In this document: positions 55,015 through 64,000 of the stretch, piece after piece
Position numbering within the stretch: the stretch's first letter is position 1
Layout of the letters: every line of letters starts with the position of its first letter
DNA from: SPDF01 sp963699825
GTDB lineage: Bacteria > Gemmatimonadota > Gemmatimonadetes > Gemmatimonadales > GWC2-71-9
Length of the DNA stretch: 64,000 nucleotides
Assembly: GCA_963699825.1 (NCBI GenBank)
Contig: CAVOVI010000001.1
Coordinates: 248,001-312,000, forward strand
Direction of reading: 5' to 3'
Made by a program: the position numbers and the translations under genes
The notes under the pieces: model-generated
Database searches by the model: none
The model's input: only the letters and a program-made list of their open reading frames with translations
Told to the model about the DNA's origin: nothing

Positions 55015-55790
55015 GTGAACGATGTGGCTATCGTGAAGGAAGAACGCTTCAGCAACGCCCCCGTCCCCCGGATCGAAATCCCCGGATGGCGGGAGGCGTT
55101 CGGCGTTGTCGCCGGCTTGACCACTCGCGGCACGCCCGACGACCCGTTCGACCTCGGCCTGGCGAGTGACCAGCCGGTGGCACGGGTGCTGGGTCAATGG
55201 GCCGCCTTCCGGTTGGCCGAGCCCGGCTTCCCGCTCGTCACGCTCGGCCGACAGGTCCACGGCACGGAGGTCGCCTGGCACGAAGGGGGGCACGGCTGGC
55301 TGATCCTCGACGGCGTGGACGGCCACGCCACGGACGCCAGGGGCATCCTGCTGACGGTGACCGTCGCGGACTGCACGCCGGTTTATCTGGTCGATCCGGT
55401 GACGGGGGCACTCGCGCTCCTGCACGCCGGGTGGAGAGGGGCGAGCGGCCGAGTGCTCGAGCGGGGGATCCGCCTCCTGCAAGGACGTGCAGGGAGCGTT
55501 CGTTGAAAACATTGTAATGCACTGTGGGGTAGGTATTTGTGGCCCATGCTATGAAGTAGGTTCTGAAGTGTTTGATGCCTTCGGACTCACCGCGCCGAGC
55601 GGGGGGAAGGGCCCGCTCGACGTCCGGGAACAACTGGTGCGACAGGGGCAGGACCTCGGCATCCGGAAGATCAGCGTCTCGCCCCTCTGCGCCGGGCATG
55701 ACGCAGGCCTGCTTCCACAGCCATCGTCGTTCGGGCGGGGCCGATGGACGGATGATCGCCTACCTGGGGCGCCCCATCGTAAGTCCATGA
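55015..55790 (+). CDS. pgeF: Purine nucleoside phosphorylase/laccase-domain protein YfiH (PgeF), frame-broken
   Basis: A family of zinc enzymes reported to act on purine nucleosides and to edit peptidoglycan (PgeF). Start GTG 55015. Motifs: FGVVAGLTTRGTPDDPFDLG, VTLGRQVHGTEVAWHEGGHG, VTVADCTPVYLVDPVTGALA, ALLHAGWRGASGRVLERGIR, and after an extra base near 55485 (GGA|C), VMHCGVGICGPCYEVGSEVF. A second extra base near 55706 (GCA|G) leads to ACFHSHRRSGGADGRMIAYL and the stop. The zinc-binding His/Cys residues are kept. Repaired length is about 257 aa. Confidence 0.85.
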
Positions 55791-55795
55791 GGTGA

Positions 55796-55824
55796 TTGAC
55801 GCCCCGGTGTCTGCGGGGTATCTT
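55796..55824 (+). promoter_or_regulatory. Promoter for the nusA leader
   Basis: -35 TTGACG (55796-55801), 17-bp spacer, -10 TATCTT (55819-55824), starting 6 bp after the pgeF stop. The expected start is near 55831, about 250 nt upstream of nusA. Confidence 0.6.
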
Positions 55825-55864
55825 TTGATGCTGTGGGGGCCGCCAGTTCGGGGCCGGCTGTTGA

Positions 55865-55892
55865 TGTGGGGGAGTTCCCCCACATTTTTTTT
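55865..55892 (+). terminator. Strong terminator or attenuator in the nusA leader
   Basis: TGTGGGGGA-gt-TCCCCCACA followed by eight T residues (55885-55892). It lies about 35-60 nt downstream of the leader promoter and 187 bp before nusA. It could end a transcript read through from pgeF, or attenuate the nusA operon. No gene is seen in 55791-56078. Confidence 0.85.
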
Positions 55893-56078
55893 CACCCCGC
55901 GACGCGACTTCCGACCCCATACCCGATGCTGATGTCAGCCGGGCCCGGGTGCCGGTTTCCGTCCGCCGGACGATTCGTCGTCCCGCGGGGGAGCCGGGCG
56001 GGTGTGGCCGCAATTGTGTTTATACGAGATGTGTATTCCCCGACAGGCGGGGCTGACCGGTGACACCGGCATGGAGTC

Positions 56079-57409
56079 ATGATGGCTACTTCGACAGAAA
56101 TGCTCGCTGCGTTCCGCGAACTGACCACCACCAAGCAGCTCGATCGGGCGGAACTGCTCGACCTCCTGCACGACGGCATCCAGGCGGCGCTGGTCCGGAA
56201 GTACGGACCGACGGTGCGCTTCGAGTTGGCCGTGGACGAACTGAAGGGCGCCCTCACGGTCACCCGGCTGCGGCAGGTGGTGGAGGTGGTGGAAGACCCG
56301 GCGAGCCAGGTGTCGGTCGAGGAGGCCCGTTTCGAGGACCCCGAGTTCGAGCCTGGCGACATGCTGGAGGAGGACATCCCCTTCGCGGCCTTCGGGCGGC
56401 TGGCGGTGCAGGCGGCCAAGCAGCGGATCATCCAGCGGGTGCGCGAAGGCGAGCGGGCCCGGATCCGCGACGAGTTCGAGGACAAGGTCGGCGAGCTGCT
56501 CGCGGGGAGATCCAGCAGATCGAGCGGGGCAAGCTGGTCATCATGCTGAACAAGTTCCGCGAGGCCGAGGCGATCATTCCGTACCGCGAGCAGAACCACC
56601 GGGAGCATTTCCACCAGGGCGACACCATCCGCGCGGTGCTCAAGCGGCTCGAGGAGACCCCCAAGGGTCCCCGGCTGATCCTGAGCCGCGCCGACGGGCT
56701 CTTCGTCAAGGCGCTGTTCAAGCTCGAGGTCCCGGAGATCCAGCAGGGCATCATCGAGATCCGGGCCATCGCGCGCGAGGTCGGCAGCCGGACCAAGGTG
56801 GCCGTCATTTCCCGCGACGACGCCATCGACGCCGTCGGCGCCTGCGTGGGCCTCAAGGGCTCGCGGGTGCAGGCGGTGGTCAACGAACTGAGCGGCGAGC
56901 GGATCGACATCGTGCCCTGGTCGCCCGATCCGGAGCGCTTCGCCAAGCAGGCGCTGGCCCCGGCCCGGGTGGCGCGTGTCATCGCCGATCCCGCGTCGAA
57001 GACGATCAACGCCGTGGTGGACGAGGACCAGCTGTCGCTGGCCATCGGACGCAACGGGCAGAACGTGCGCCTCGCCTCCGAGCTCACCGGCTGGAAGATC
57101 GACCTCTACTCGAGCCGCGAGTGGCTGGAGCGCGGCGGCGAGAGTCCGCTCTTCGCGCCGCTGCCGCCCGAGGAGGAGATCGCCCTGCAGGTGCCGCTGA
57201 CCGAGCTGGATGGGCTGGCCCCGGAGCTGGTGGGCCTCCTGGCCAACGCCGGCTTCACGATGCTGAACGACGTCCTCGACCTCGAGCGTGACGATTTCCT
57301 GCGTGTCCCCGGCATGACGCCGGAAGCGGCCGACCAGCTGGTCGGCTTCCTGACCGAGCTGACGACGGACGAGAGTGAGGCAGGGGAGGACGCGGCGCCT
57401 ACCGCGTGA
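56079..57409 (+). CDS. nusA: Transcription termination/antitermination factor NusA, frame-broken
   Basis: The N-terminal RNAP-binding domain (EMLAAFRELTTTKQLDRAEL, DGIQAALVRKYGPTVRFELA) is followed, after two extra bases near 56499 and 56503 (CTG|C, TCG|C), by GEIQQIERGKLVIML and S1/KH domains (HREHFHQGDTIRAVLKRLEE, IISRAD-type GPRLILSRADGLFVKALFKL, VGACVGLKGSRVQAVVNELS). It ends with helix-hairpin-helix repeats (AGFTMLNDVLDLERDDFLRV). ATG 56079 or 56082. Length about 442 aa. rimP, the usual upstream partner, is absent here. Confidence 0.93.
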
Positions 57410-57723
57410 GTGACCGCGTGCTCGGCCTGCTCGGCCTCGGCCTGCGGGCGGGGCACGTCGTGATCGGGGTGGACGGCGTCAGGCGGTCGATTCAGTCGGG
57501 GCAGGTGCGGTGCGTGGTCGTCGCGTCGGATGCGAGCCCGCGCGCAGTGGACAAGGTGATCCGGCTGGCCGAGGCACAGGGAGTCCCCCTCGTGCCGGGG
57601 CCGACGGCCGATGTGATTGGCAGGCAGTTGGGACGGCCGCCCGTGATGGTGGCCGGAGTGCGGGACCGCGCGTTGGCCGATGGTTTGGGCCGCCTGGCGC
57701 GGGAAGTCCCTGAGGAGGAATGA
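57406..57723 (+). CDS. L7Ae/YlxQ-type RNA-binding protein
   Basis: 105 aa. RVLGLLGLGLRAGHVVIGVD, VRRSIQSGQVRCVVVASDAS and PRAVDKVIRLAEAQGVPLVP match the L7Ae/L30e/YlxQ fold that binds kink-turn RNA. Start GTG overlaps the nusA stop. YlxQ sits between nusA and infB in many genomes; YlxR, which often precedes it, is not seen. Confidence 0.8.
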   Translation: MSDRVLGLLGLGLRAGHVVIGVDGVRRSIQSGQVRCVVVASDASPRAVDKVIRLAEAQGVPLVPGPTADVIGRQLGRPPVMVAGVRDRALADGLGRLAREVPEEE

Positions 57724-60495
57724 GTGGTCAAGACCAGGGTACATGAGTTGGCGGCAGAATTCGGCGTTTCCTCTGAGCAGCTGATCCAGACGCTCAAGGA
57801 AATGAACATCTTCGTGCGCAGTCACCTGTCCGCGCTGGAATCGGGACAGGTGTCGGCGGTGCGCGTCCGCTGGGAGCGGGAGAAGCGGAAGAGCGCCGAG
57901 GAGCCCAAGCCCAAGCGGGGCCGGCGCAAGAAGGCGGCGGACCGAAGCCGGTCGCGCCGGAGGTGCCAGCCGCGCCGGTCCGCCGTCGCCGCACCAAGGC
58001 CGAGGTCGAAAAGGTCGAGGCCGAGGCCGCCGCGGAAGCGGAAGCCCAGGCGTCGGCGCTGGCCGCGCTGGAAGCGCGAACGCGAAGTCGCGCGCGGGGA
58101 AGCCGCCACGCCCGCCCGGTCGCTCGAGGACCGCGCCCGCGAGCTCTTCAAGGACCCGGCCCGCCGCCGAGGCCGGCGCAGAGCCGGCCGAACCGGCCGC
58201 GGAGGCCCCGCCGGCGGCCGCGAAGCCGCCGCAAGGTCGAAGACGCTCTTCCCGGCGACACCGCCGGCAGCCGACAGCGCTGCCGGTGCGCCGACCGCAC
58301 CGGCGACGCCCGAGCCGCCGCCCCGACGCCTGCGCGCCGCGCAAGCCGTTCATCCCGCCCCGGATCCAGCGCCCGGCGCCGCAGCGGCCGCCCCAGCCCG
58401 CCTCGTCCGGTGGACGTCGCGGCCCGCCGGCCCGCGGCCCGCGGCCCGTCTTCAGCAGCGCCACCGGCCCGTCCGAGGCGTCGCGCCCCCGTGAATTCGG
58501 CCCCGACGCCAAGAAGGGCGACTTCAAGAAGGGGAAGAAGAAGCGCGGGAAGAACCAGGTCGACCAGGAAGCGGTGAGCAAGAACATCTTCAAGACGCTC
58601 AAGGGCATGAAGGGTCGGCCGGAAGTCGCGTGGTTCGCGTTCGGATGAACCGTCGTATCGCGACGTGATGGCGGGCCGGGCGGCGGAGGAGCGGGAGCTG
58701 GAGAAGACCCGCATCCGGGTCAACGAGTTCATCTCCGTCTCCGAGCTCGCCGACCTGATGAAGATCCCGTCCAGCCAGATCGTCCAGTTCGCCTTCAAGG
58801 AACTGGGCCTGATGGTGACGGTCAACCAGCGGCTGGACTTCGACCAGATCGAGCTGATCGCGTCGCAGTTCGGCTTCGAGGCGCTGCGTGAGGACGAATA
58901 CGCCGCCGATCTCGGGCAGGAAGTCGAAGAGGATCCGCCGGAGACGCTGAAGCCGCGCGCCCCGGTCGTCACGATCATGGGCCACGTCGACCACGGCAAG
59001 ACGTCGCTCCTCGACTACATCCGCAAGGCGAACATCGTCGCCGGCGAGGCCGGCGGCATCACCCAGCACATCGGCGCCTACCACGTCGAGCTGCCGAGCG
59101 GCCGTCGCATCACCTTCCTCGACACCCCGGGCCACGAGGCGTTCACCGCCATGCGTGCCCGCGGCGCCCAGGTGACCGACATCGTCGTGCTGCGTCGTGG
59201 CGGCCGACGACCAGGTCATGCCGCAGACCATCGAGGCCATCAGCCACGCCGAAGAACGCCGGCGTGCCCGATGGTCGTGGCCATCAACAAGGTCGACCTC
59301 CCCGCGGCCAACGTGCAGAAGACGATGCAGGAGCTCCTGCAGCACAGCGTCGTCCTCGAGGAGTTCGGCGGCGACGTGCTGTCCGCCGGCGTCTCGGCCA
59401 AGAAGGGGACCGGCGTCGACCTGCTGCTCGAGAAGATCCTGCTCCAGGCCGACGTGCTCGACCTCAAGGCCAACCCCGACCGCAAGGCGCAGGGGCACGG
59501 TGGTCGAATCGACCCTCGACCCGGGCAAGGGCCCGCTCGCGACGCTCCTGGTGCAGCGCGGCACCCTCTCGGTCGGCGACGACTTCATCTGCGGCAAGTT
59601 CTCCGGCCGCGTCCGCGCGCTCTTCGACGAGCGCGGCAACACCATGAAGTCCGCCGGCCCCTCGATGCCGGTGCAGATCCTCGGCTTCGACGGCGTGCCG
59701 TCGGCCGGCGACTCCTTCCTGGTCGTCGCGGATGCCGCGGAGGCGCGGGAGATCGCGCAGAAGCGCCAGCGGCTCGAGCGCGAGGCGCAGAACCGCCGCG
59801 GCCAGCGGGGCGGCACGCTGGAGGACTTCAGCCGCGCGCTGAAGGAAGGGCAGGTGTCCACGCTGCCCATCATCATCAAGGCCGACCAGGGCGGTCCCGC
59901 GGAAGCCCTCGCCGACGCGCTGGCGCAGCTCAGCACGCCGGAAGTCCGGGTCGAAGTGGTGCACCGCGGCGTCGGCGCCATCAGCGAGAGCGACGTGCTG
60001 CTCGCCAAGGCGTCGGGCGCGATCATCCTCGGCTTCCACGTGCGGCCCGACTCCAACGCCCGCGCGTCGGCCGAGCGCGAACAGGTGGACATCCGCACCT
60101 ACCGCGTCATCTACGAGGCGGTGGACGACATCCGGAAGGCGCTCGAAGGGCTGCTCAAGCCGGAAGAGCGCGAGACGGTGCTCGGCGAGGCCGAGGTGCT
60201 GCAGGTGTTCAAGGTCAGCAAGGTGGGCACCATCGCGGGCTCCGTGGTGCGGAGCGGCATGGTCCAGCGCGGCAACAAGGCCCGCGTGGTCCGCGACGGC
60301 GTGACGGTGTACACCGGCGCGTTCTCCAGCCTCAAGCGCTTCAAGGACGACGTCAAGGAAGTGCGCGAGGGGCTCGAGTGCGGTATCGGCATCGAGAACT
60401 TCAACGACGTGAAGGTCGGCGACCGGATCGAGTCGTTCCGCCTCGAGGAAATCAAGCGGACGCTCGAGCCGAGCGCGTCGGTCGGCGCGGCGTAG
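57724..60495 (+). CDS. infB: Translation initiation factor IF-2, heavily frame-broken
   Basis: Delivers initiator tRNA to the 30S subunit. IF-2 N-terminal motif VHELAAEFGVSSEQLIQTLK, then a long basic/Ala-Pro-rich linker. A second N-terminal domain is RVNEFISVSELADLMKIPSS. GTPase: G1 VTIMGHVDHGKTSLLDYIRK, DTPGHEAFTAMRARG, INKVDLP, SAKKGTGVDLLLEKIL. The C-terminal domains (GTVVESTLDPGKGPLATLLV through DVKVGDRIESFRLEEIKRTL) are intact. About nine extra bases are needed (four in the low-complexity linker, then about 58632 GCG|T, 59191 CTG|C, 59249 GCC|G, 59269 CCC|G, 59500 GGG|C). Repaired length is about 920 aa. Confidence 0.9.
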
Positions 60496-60498
60496 CCG

Positions 60499-60858
60499 AT
60501 GAAGGGATCCTCGCGGCGTCCGGAGCAGGTGGCCGAGAACATCCGGCAGGTGTTGGCCGACGCCCTCACGCGGGATATTCGCGATCCGCGGGTCGGGTTC
60601 GTGACGCTCACGACCGTGACGGTGACCGCCGACCTGTCGCACGCGAAGATCCGCGTCAGCGTGCCGGGAGATGAAGAGACCAAGCTCCGCGCGCTCGAGG
60701 GGCTCCACAGCGCGGCCGGCTTCCTCCGGACGAAGGTCGCGAAGGCGCTGACGACCCGGACGGTGCCGGAGCTGCACTTCGAACTCGACCGCGGGCTGGA
60801 GCATGCCGCGCGCATCAACGAGGTGCTGGCGTCGCTCAAGCAGGAGGAGCAGGACTGA
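60499..60858 (+). CDS. rbfA: 30S ribosome-binding factor A
   Basis: Helps mature the 16S 5' end and is important in the cold. 119 aa: RPEQVAENIRQVLADALTRD, IRDPRVGFVTLTTVTVTADL, KIRVSVPGDEETKLRALEGL, VPELHFELDRGLEHAARINE. It starts 4 bp after infB, and its stop TGA lies inside the truB start (CTGA). Confidence 0.95.
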   Translation: MKGSSRRPEQVAENIRQVLADALTRDIRDPRVGFVTLTTVTVTADLSHAKIRVSVPGDEETKLRALEGLHSAAGFLRTKVAKALTTRTVPELHFELDRGLEHAARINEVLASLKQEEQD

Positions 60859-61708
60859 CCGGCGCGCTCCTGATCGACAAGCCGGTGGGCCCCACCTCGC
60901 ATGACGTCGTGGCCCGGGCGCGCCGGATGTGCGGGGAGCGCTCGATCGGGCACACCGGGACGCTCGACCCGTTCGCCAGCGGCCTGCTGGTACTGCTGCT
61001 CGGGAAGGGGACCCGGATGGCCCGGTTCCTCGACGGTCTCGCCAAGACGTACCTGGCGACGGCGCGGCTCGGACAGCGCACCGCGACCGACGACCTGACC
61101 GGGGAGCCGGTCGGCGAGCCGTGGACGGACGCGCTGCCGGACCGCGATCGCATCGCCGAGGCGCTGGCCGCGCTTCCGGGCGCGCAGGCGCAGACGCCGC
61201 CGGCCTATTCGGCCAGGAAGCTGGACGGCGAACGGGCCTATGCGCGGGCACGGCGCGGTGAAGCACGTGGCGCTTCGCCGCGACGCCGGTGACGGTGTAC
61301 GAGCTGGAGCTGCGTGGAGGTGGCGGGAGCCGACGTGACCTTCCGCGTCACGGTCAGTACCGGCACCTACATCCGGGCCATCGCGCGGGACCTGGGCGAG
61401 GCGCTCGGAACGGGCGCGCACCTCACGGCGCTGCGGCGGGAATCGATCGGCAGCCTCCGGGTGGAGGACGCGATCCCGCTCGACGACGCTGGCCCCCGAC
61501 ACGGCGCTCTGGCCGCTGGGGGCGGTGCTGAGCCACCTGCCGCGCGTCCTGGTGGATGACGCCGGGCGGACGGAACTGTCGCCACGGCCGGCCGGTGCGC
61601 GGAGCGACTGCGGGCACGGTGGTGCTGGCGGGGGCCGACGACGTGCTCGCCGTGGCGGAAGGGGACGGAGAATGGCTGCGGCCGACCGTCGTGCTGACGA
61701 CCCCGTGA
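60855..61708 (+). CDS. truB: tRNA pseudouridine(55) synthase TruB, frame-broken, CTG start
   Basis: Makes Psi55 in the T loop. The frame begins with CTG at 60855, 8 nt after a strong AGGAGG, giving LTGALLIDKPVGPTSHDVVA; no ATG/GTG/TTG is near. Catalytic block IGHTGTLDPFASGLLVLLLG (nucleophile Asp). Then PPAYSARKLDGERAYARAR, and after extra bases (about 61256, 61282, 61316, 61487, 61580) AVKHVALRRTPVTVYELEL and TFRVTVSTGTYIRAIARDLG. The PUA tail ends RPVRGATAGTVVLAGADDVL. The five extra bases fit third-position doublets (CGG|C, CGC|G, CTG|C, CTC|G, TCG|C). Confidence 0.88.
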
Positions 61709-62645
61709 CGGGCTTCCTCCCGCCGCACCCGGAGGGCACGGTGGTGACGGTCGGTTCGTTCGACGGCGTGCACCGCGGGCACGAGGCGGTGCTCGACGGA
61801 GATCGCGGCGCGGGCCCGGGCGGCGGGGCGGCACAGCGTGCTGGTCACCTTCGACCCGCACCCGATGGAGGTGGTGAATCCGGCGGCGGCGCCGCAGGTG
61901 CTGACGACCGGGCCGGAGCGGCGGGAGATCCTGGCGCAGACCGGGCTCGACTACGCGGTGCTGCTGCACTTCGACCGGGCGCTGGCGTCGATGCCGCCCG
62001 AGCAGTTCGTGCGGGAGATCCTGGTCCGCGGTTGCGGCATGCGGGAACTGGTGATCGGACACGATCACGGATTCGGCCGGGGCCGGCAGGGCGACGTGGA
62101 GCTGCTCGGCAGGCTCGGCGCCGAACTGGGGTTCGCGGTGGATGTCGTGCCGGCGCTCGAGGTGGACGGCCACGTCGGTGTCGAGCACCCTGGTTCGCCG
62201 GGCGGTGGCCGGCGGCGACCTCGCCCTCGCGACACGACTCCTGGGGCGGCGGTACTTCGCCACGGGGCAGGTGGTGCCGGGCGACGGGCGGGGGAAGACC
62301 CTCGGGTGTCCGACGGCCAACCTCGCCGGGATTCCGGACCGCAAGCTGTTGCCGCCGGACGGCGTCTATGCCGTGCGGGTCGAATGGCGCGGCGGTCGCG
62401 CCGACGGGATGATGAATCAAGGAGGGAAGCCGACGTTCCGGCAGGCGGAGCGGTCCCTCGAGGTGCACCTGTTCGAGCATGCAGGGTCCCTCTACGGCGA
62501 ATGGCTGAAGGTGGAATGGGTGGCGCGGCTGCGGGATGTGCAGCGCTTCCCCTCGCTCGATGCACTGCGGACGCAGCTGGAACGCGACCGCTCCTCGGCG
62601 CGCGCGGCGTTGGCCGCGGCCGCGACCGGAACTCTGTTCACCTGA
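61705..62645 (+). CDS. ribF: Bifunctional riboflavin kinase/FAD synthetase, frame-broken
   Basis: Makes FMN and FAD. Start GTG 61705 overlaps the truB stop. FAD synthetase part: VVTVGSFDGVHRGHEAVL, then (extra base near 61791, CTC|G) EIAARARAAGRHSVLVTFDP and VIGHDHGFGRGRQGDVELLG. A second extra base near 62178 (GTC|G Val) leads to SSTLVRRAVAGGDLALATRL. Riboflavin kinase part: VVPGDGRGKTLGCPTANLAG, ADGMMNQGGKPTFRQAERSL, EVHLFEHAGSLYGEWLKVEW. Repaired length is about 312 aa. Standard position after truB. Confidence 0.9.
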
Positions 62646-62667
62646 ATCAACGGCTGGTCCAGCGACG

Positions 62668-64000
62668 ATGAATGCCTCAATCCGAAACCGCCTCCTGATC
62701 ATCGGCGCCCTCGTGGCGCTGTCCGTCTACAGCCTCTTCCCGCGGGAAGTGAGCATCCGCACCCGTGGGCCGGACGGCGCCATGCGGGACACCGTCGAGA
62801 CGCACATTCCGCTGAAGCTCGGGCTCGACCTGCAGGGCGGCATGCACCTCGGGCTCGAACTCGACCAGTCGAACCGGGTCTCCAGCGACGTCGCGCGCGA
62901 CATCGACCTGGCCCTCACCGTGCTCCGGAAGCGCGTCGACGAGTTCGGCGTGCAGGAGCCGGTGGTCCAGAAGGTGGGCGACGAGCGGATCGTCGTCGAG
63001 CTCGCCGGCGTCCGGGATCCGCAGCGCGCCATGGACATCGTCCAGAAGGCGGCCTTCCTCGAGTTCCGGATCACCGATCGGACCAGCGCGCTTCGACAAG
63101 GCGCTGCCGGCCATGGACCGCGCCCTCCGGGGGCTGGGCATCACCGCCGCCGCCGGCAAGACCTCGCCGACGCGCGGTGCAGTCGCTCCTCGGCGGCGAC
63201 TCGGCGACCGCCGGCGCCGACTCGACACCGGTGGAGGGCGGCGTACTGAGCAGCCTGATCCAGCCCGGCGCCGCGGCGGGGAGCGGGGTTCCCGGCGAAT
63301 ACTTCGTCCCGGAGGCGGCCTACCCCCGGGTGGACAGCATGCTCCGGATTCCCGAGGTCGCGCGGACGCTTCCGCGCGGCGTCGAGATCCTCTGGACGGC
63401 CGCCCCGATCAGCGTCGGGGTGCAGCCGTACCGCTTCTTCTATGTCGTCGAGGAGAAGCCGATCGTCACCGGCCGGAACCTGGTGGACGCCTCCGCCCAG
63501 TTCGACCAGCTGACGAACGGGCCGGTCGTGCTCTTCGAGCTCGACCGCGCCGGCGGCCGCCAGTTCGGCGCGGCCACCCAGGCGCACATCGGCGACTACA
63601 TGGCCATCGTGCTGGACGGCCGGGTCCAGGGCCCGCCGCCGGTCATCCAGGGCCGGATCGACCGGAACGGACAGATCACCATGGGCGGCGGCAAGTCCAT
63701 CGTCGAGGCGCAGGACCTGGCGCTGACGCTCAAGGCCGGCGCGCTGCCGGTGCCGCTCAAGATCGTGGAGCGGTTCCAGGTCGGCGCGAGCCTCGGTGCC
63801 GACAGCATCCGTGGCGGCATCACCGCCGGGCTCGTCGGGTACCCTGGTGGTCATCCTGATCATGATCGGGTACTACCGGCTCAGCGGCGTGCTCGCCGTG
63901 GCGGGGCTGACGCTCTACCTGCTCTTCACGCTCGGCGGGCTCGCCATGCTCGACGCGACCCTGACCTTGCCCGGCCTCGCCGGCCTGGTGCTGTCGATCG
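62668..64000 (+). CDS. secD: Protein translocase subunit SecD, partial at window end, frame-broken
   Basis: A membrane pump that aids Sec-dependent export. N-terminal membrane helix (RLLIIGALVALSVYSLFPRE), then LKLGLDLQGGMHLGLELDQS, LTVLRKRVDEFGVQEPVVQK, and after extra bases (about 63090 GCG|C, 63176 CGC|G) FDKALPAMDRALRGLGITAA. GPVVLFELDRAGGRQFGAAT and GGGKSIVEAQDLALTLKAGA precede the membrane domain, which opens after a third extra base near 63841 (GGG|T) with TLVVILIMIGYYRLSGVLAV. The rest, probably with secF, lies beyond 64000. Confidence 0.92.

Noticed and set aside
57900..58600. Separate small basic proteins in the infB linker
   Set aside because: They are fragments of the IF-2 low-complexity linker split by extra bases; the composition (Arg/Ala/Pro) fits IF-2 linkers of GC-rich genomes.

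Overview
The window is a GC-rich bacterial chromosome segment with no phage, plasmid, CRISPR or insertion-sequence genes. The best guess for its source is a Gemmatimonadota-like member of the FCB side of the bacterial tree. The reasons are a Bacteroides-type MoxR/Bat operon, a bacillithiol gene (bshA) beside Gram-negative outer-membrane-type proteins, a GlmU-like nucleotidyltransferase overlapping manC, GatCAB, and sigma70-type promoters of the form TTGACN-17-TAnnnT. This assignment is an inference, not a measured placement.

Layout. 1-3.2 kb: clpB 3' end, tadA, a secreted EEP-family lipoprotein, a fatty-acid hydroxylase. 3.3-8.7 kb: prfC, tRNA-Ser(CGA), SPFH protein, small PQQ-type protein, membrane Ser/Thr kinase, tRNA-Ser(GGA). 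Both tRNA genes carry a duplicated 3' end followed by the same palindromic repeat. 8.7-14.5 kb: msrPQ, pyrRBC, a zinc-ribbon coiled-coil protein, rpsT. 14.6-30.5 kb: one long codirectional run with mostly overlapping start/stop codons: scpAB-rluB, moxR-DUF58-bat genes, mutL-miaA-bshA-uppP-birA-coaX. 30.5-34.9 kb: UbiA-type prenyltransferase, small membrane/secreted proteins, an NlpC/P60 protein, a SURNod19-like secreted protein. 35-38.6 kb: groESL under two CIRCE operators, then two exported proteins. 38.7-42.8 kb: minus-strand MBL hydrolase, GlmU-like enzyme, manC and a roadblock protein, plus a lipoprotein. 42.8-50.6 kb: serS, histidine kinase, pcrA, gatCAB. 50.6-52.7 kb: three minus-strand genes. 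52.8-64 kb: murA (with Asp in place of the catalytic Cys), an outer-membrane protein, pgeF, then the nusA-L7Ae-infB-rbfA-truB-ribF translation operon and the start of secD.

The most important reading hint is that about 55 single-base frame shifts break roughly 22 genes, and they are not random. In essentially every case that can be read, one extra base sits at a third codon position, and either of the two adjacent bases gives the same amino acid (for example GCC|G, CTG|C, ACC|G). This looks like a consensus in which both alleles of a synonymous polymorphism were written side by side. The affected genes should be treated as intact genes in a merged-strain sequence, not as pseudogenes. The shifts are absent from about 8.0 to 31.0 kb and dense in 54.3-63.9 kb.
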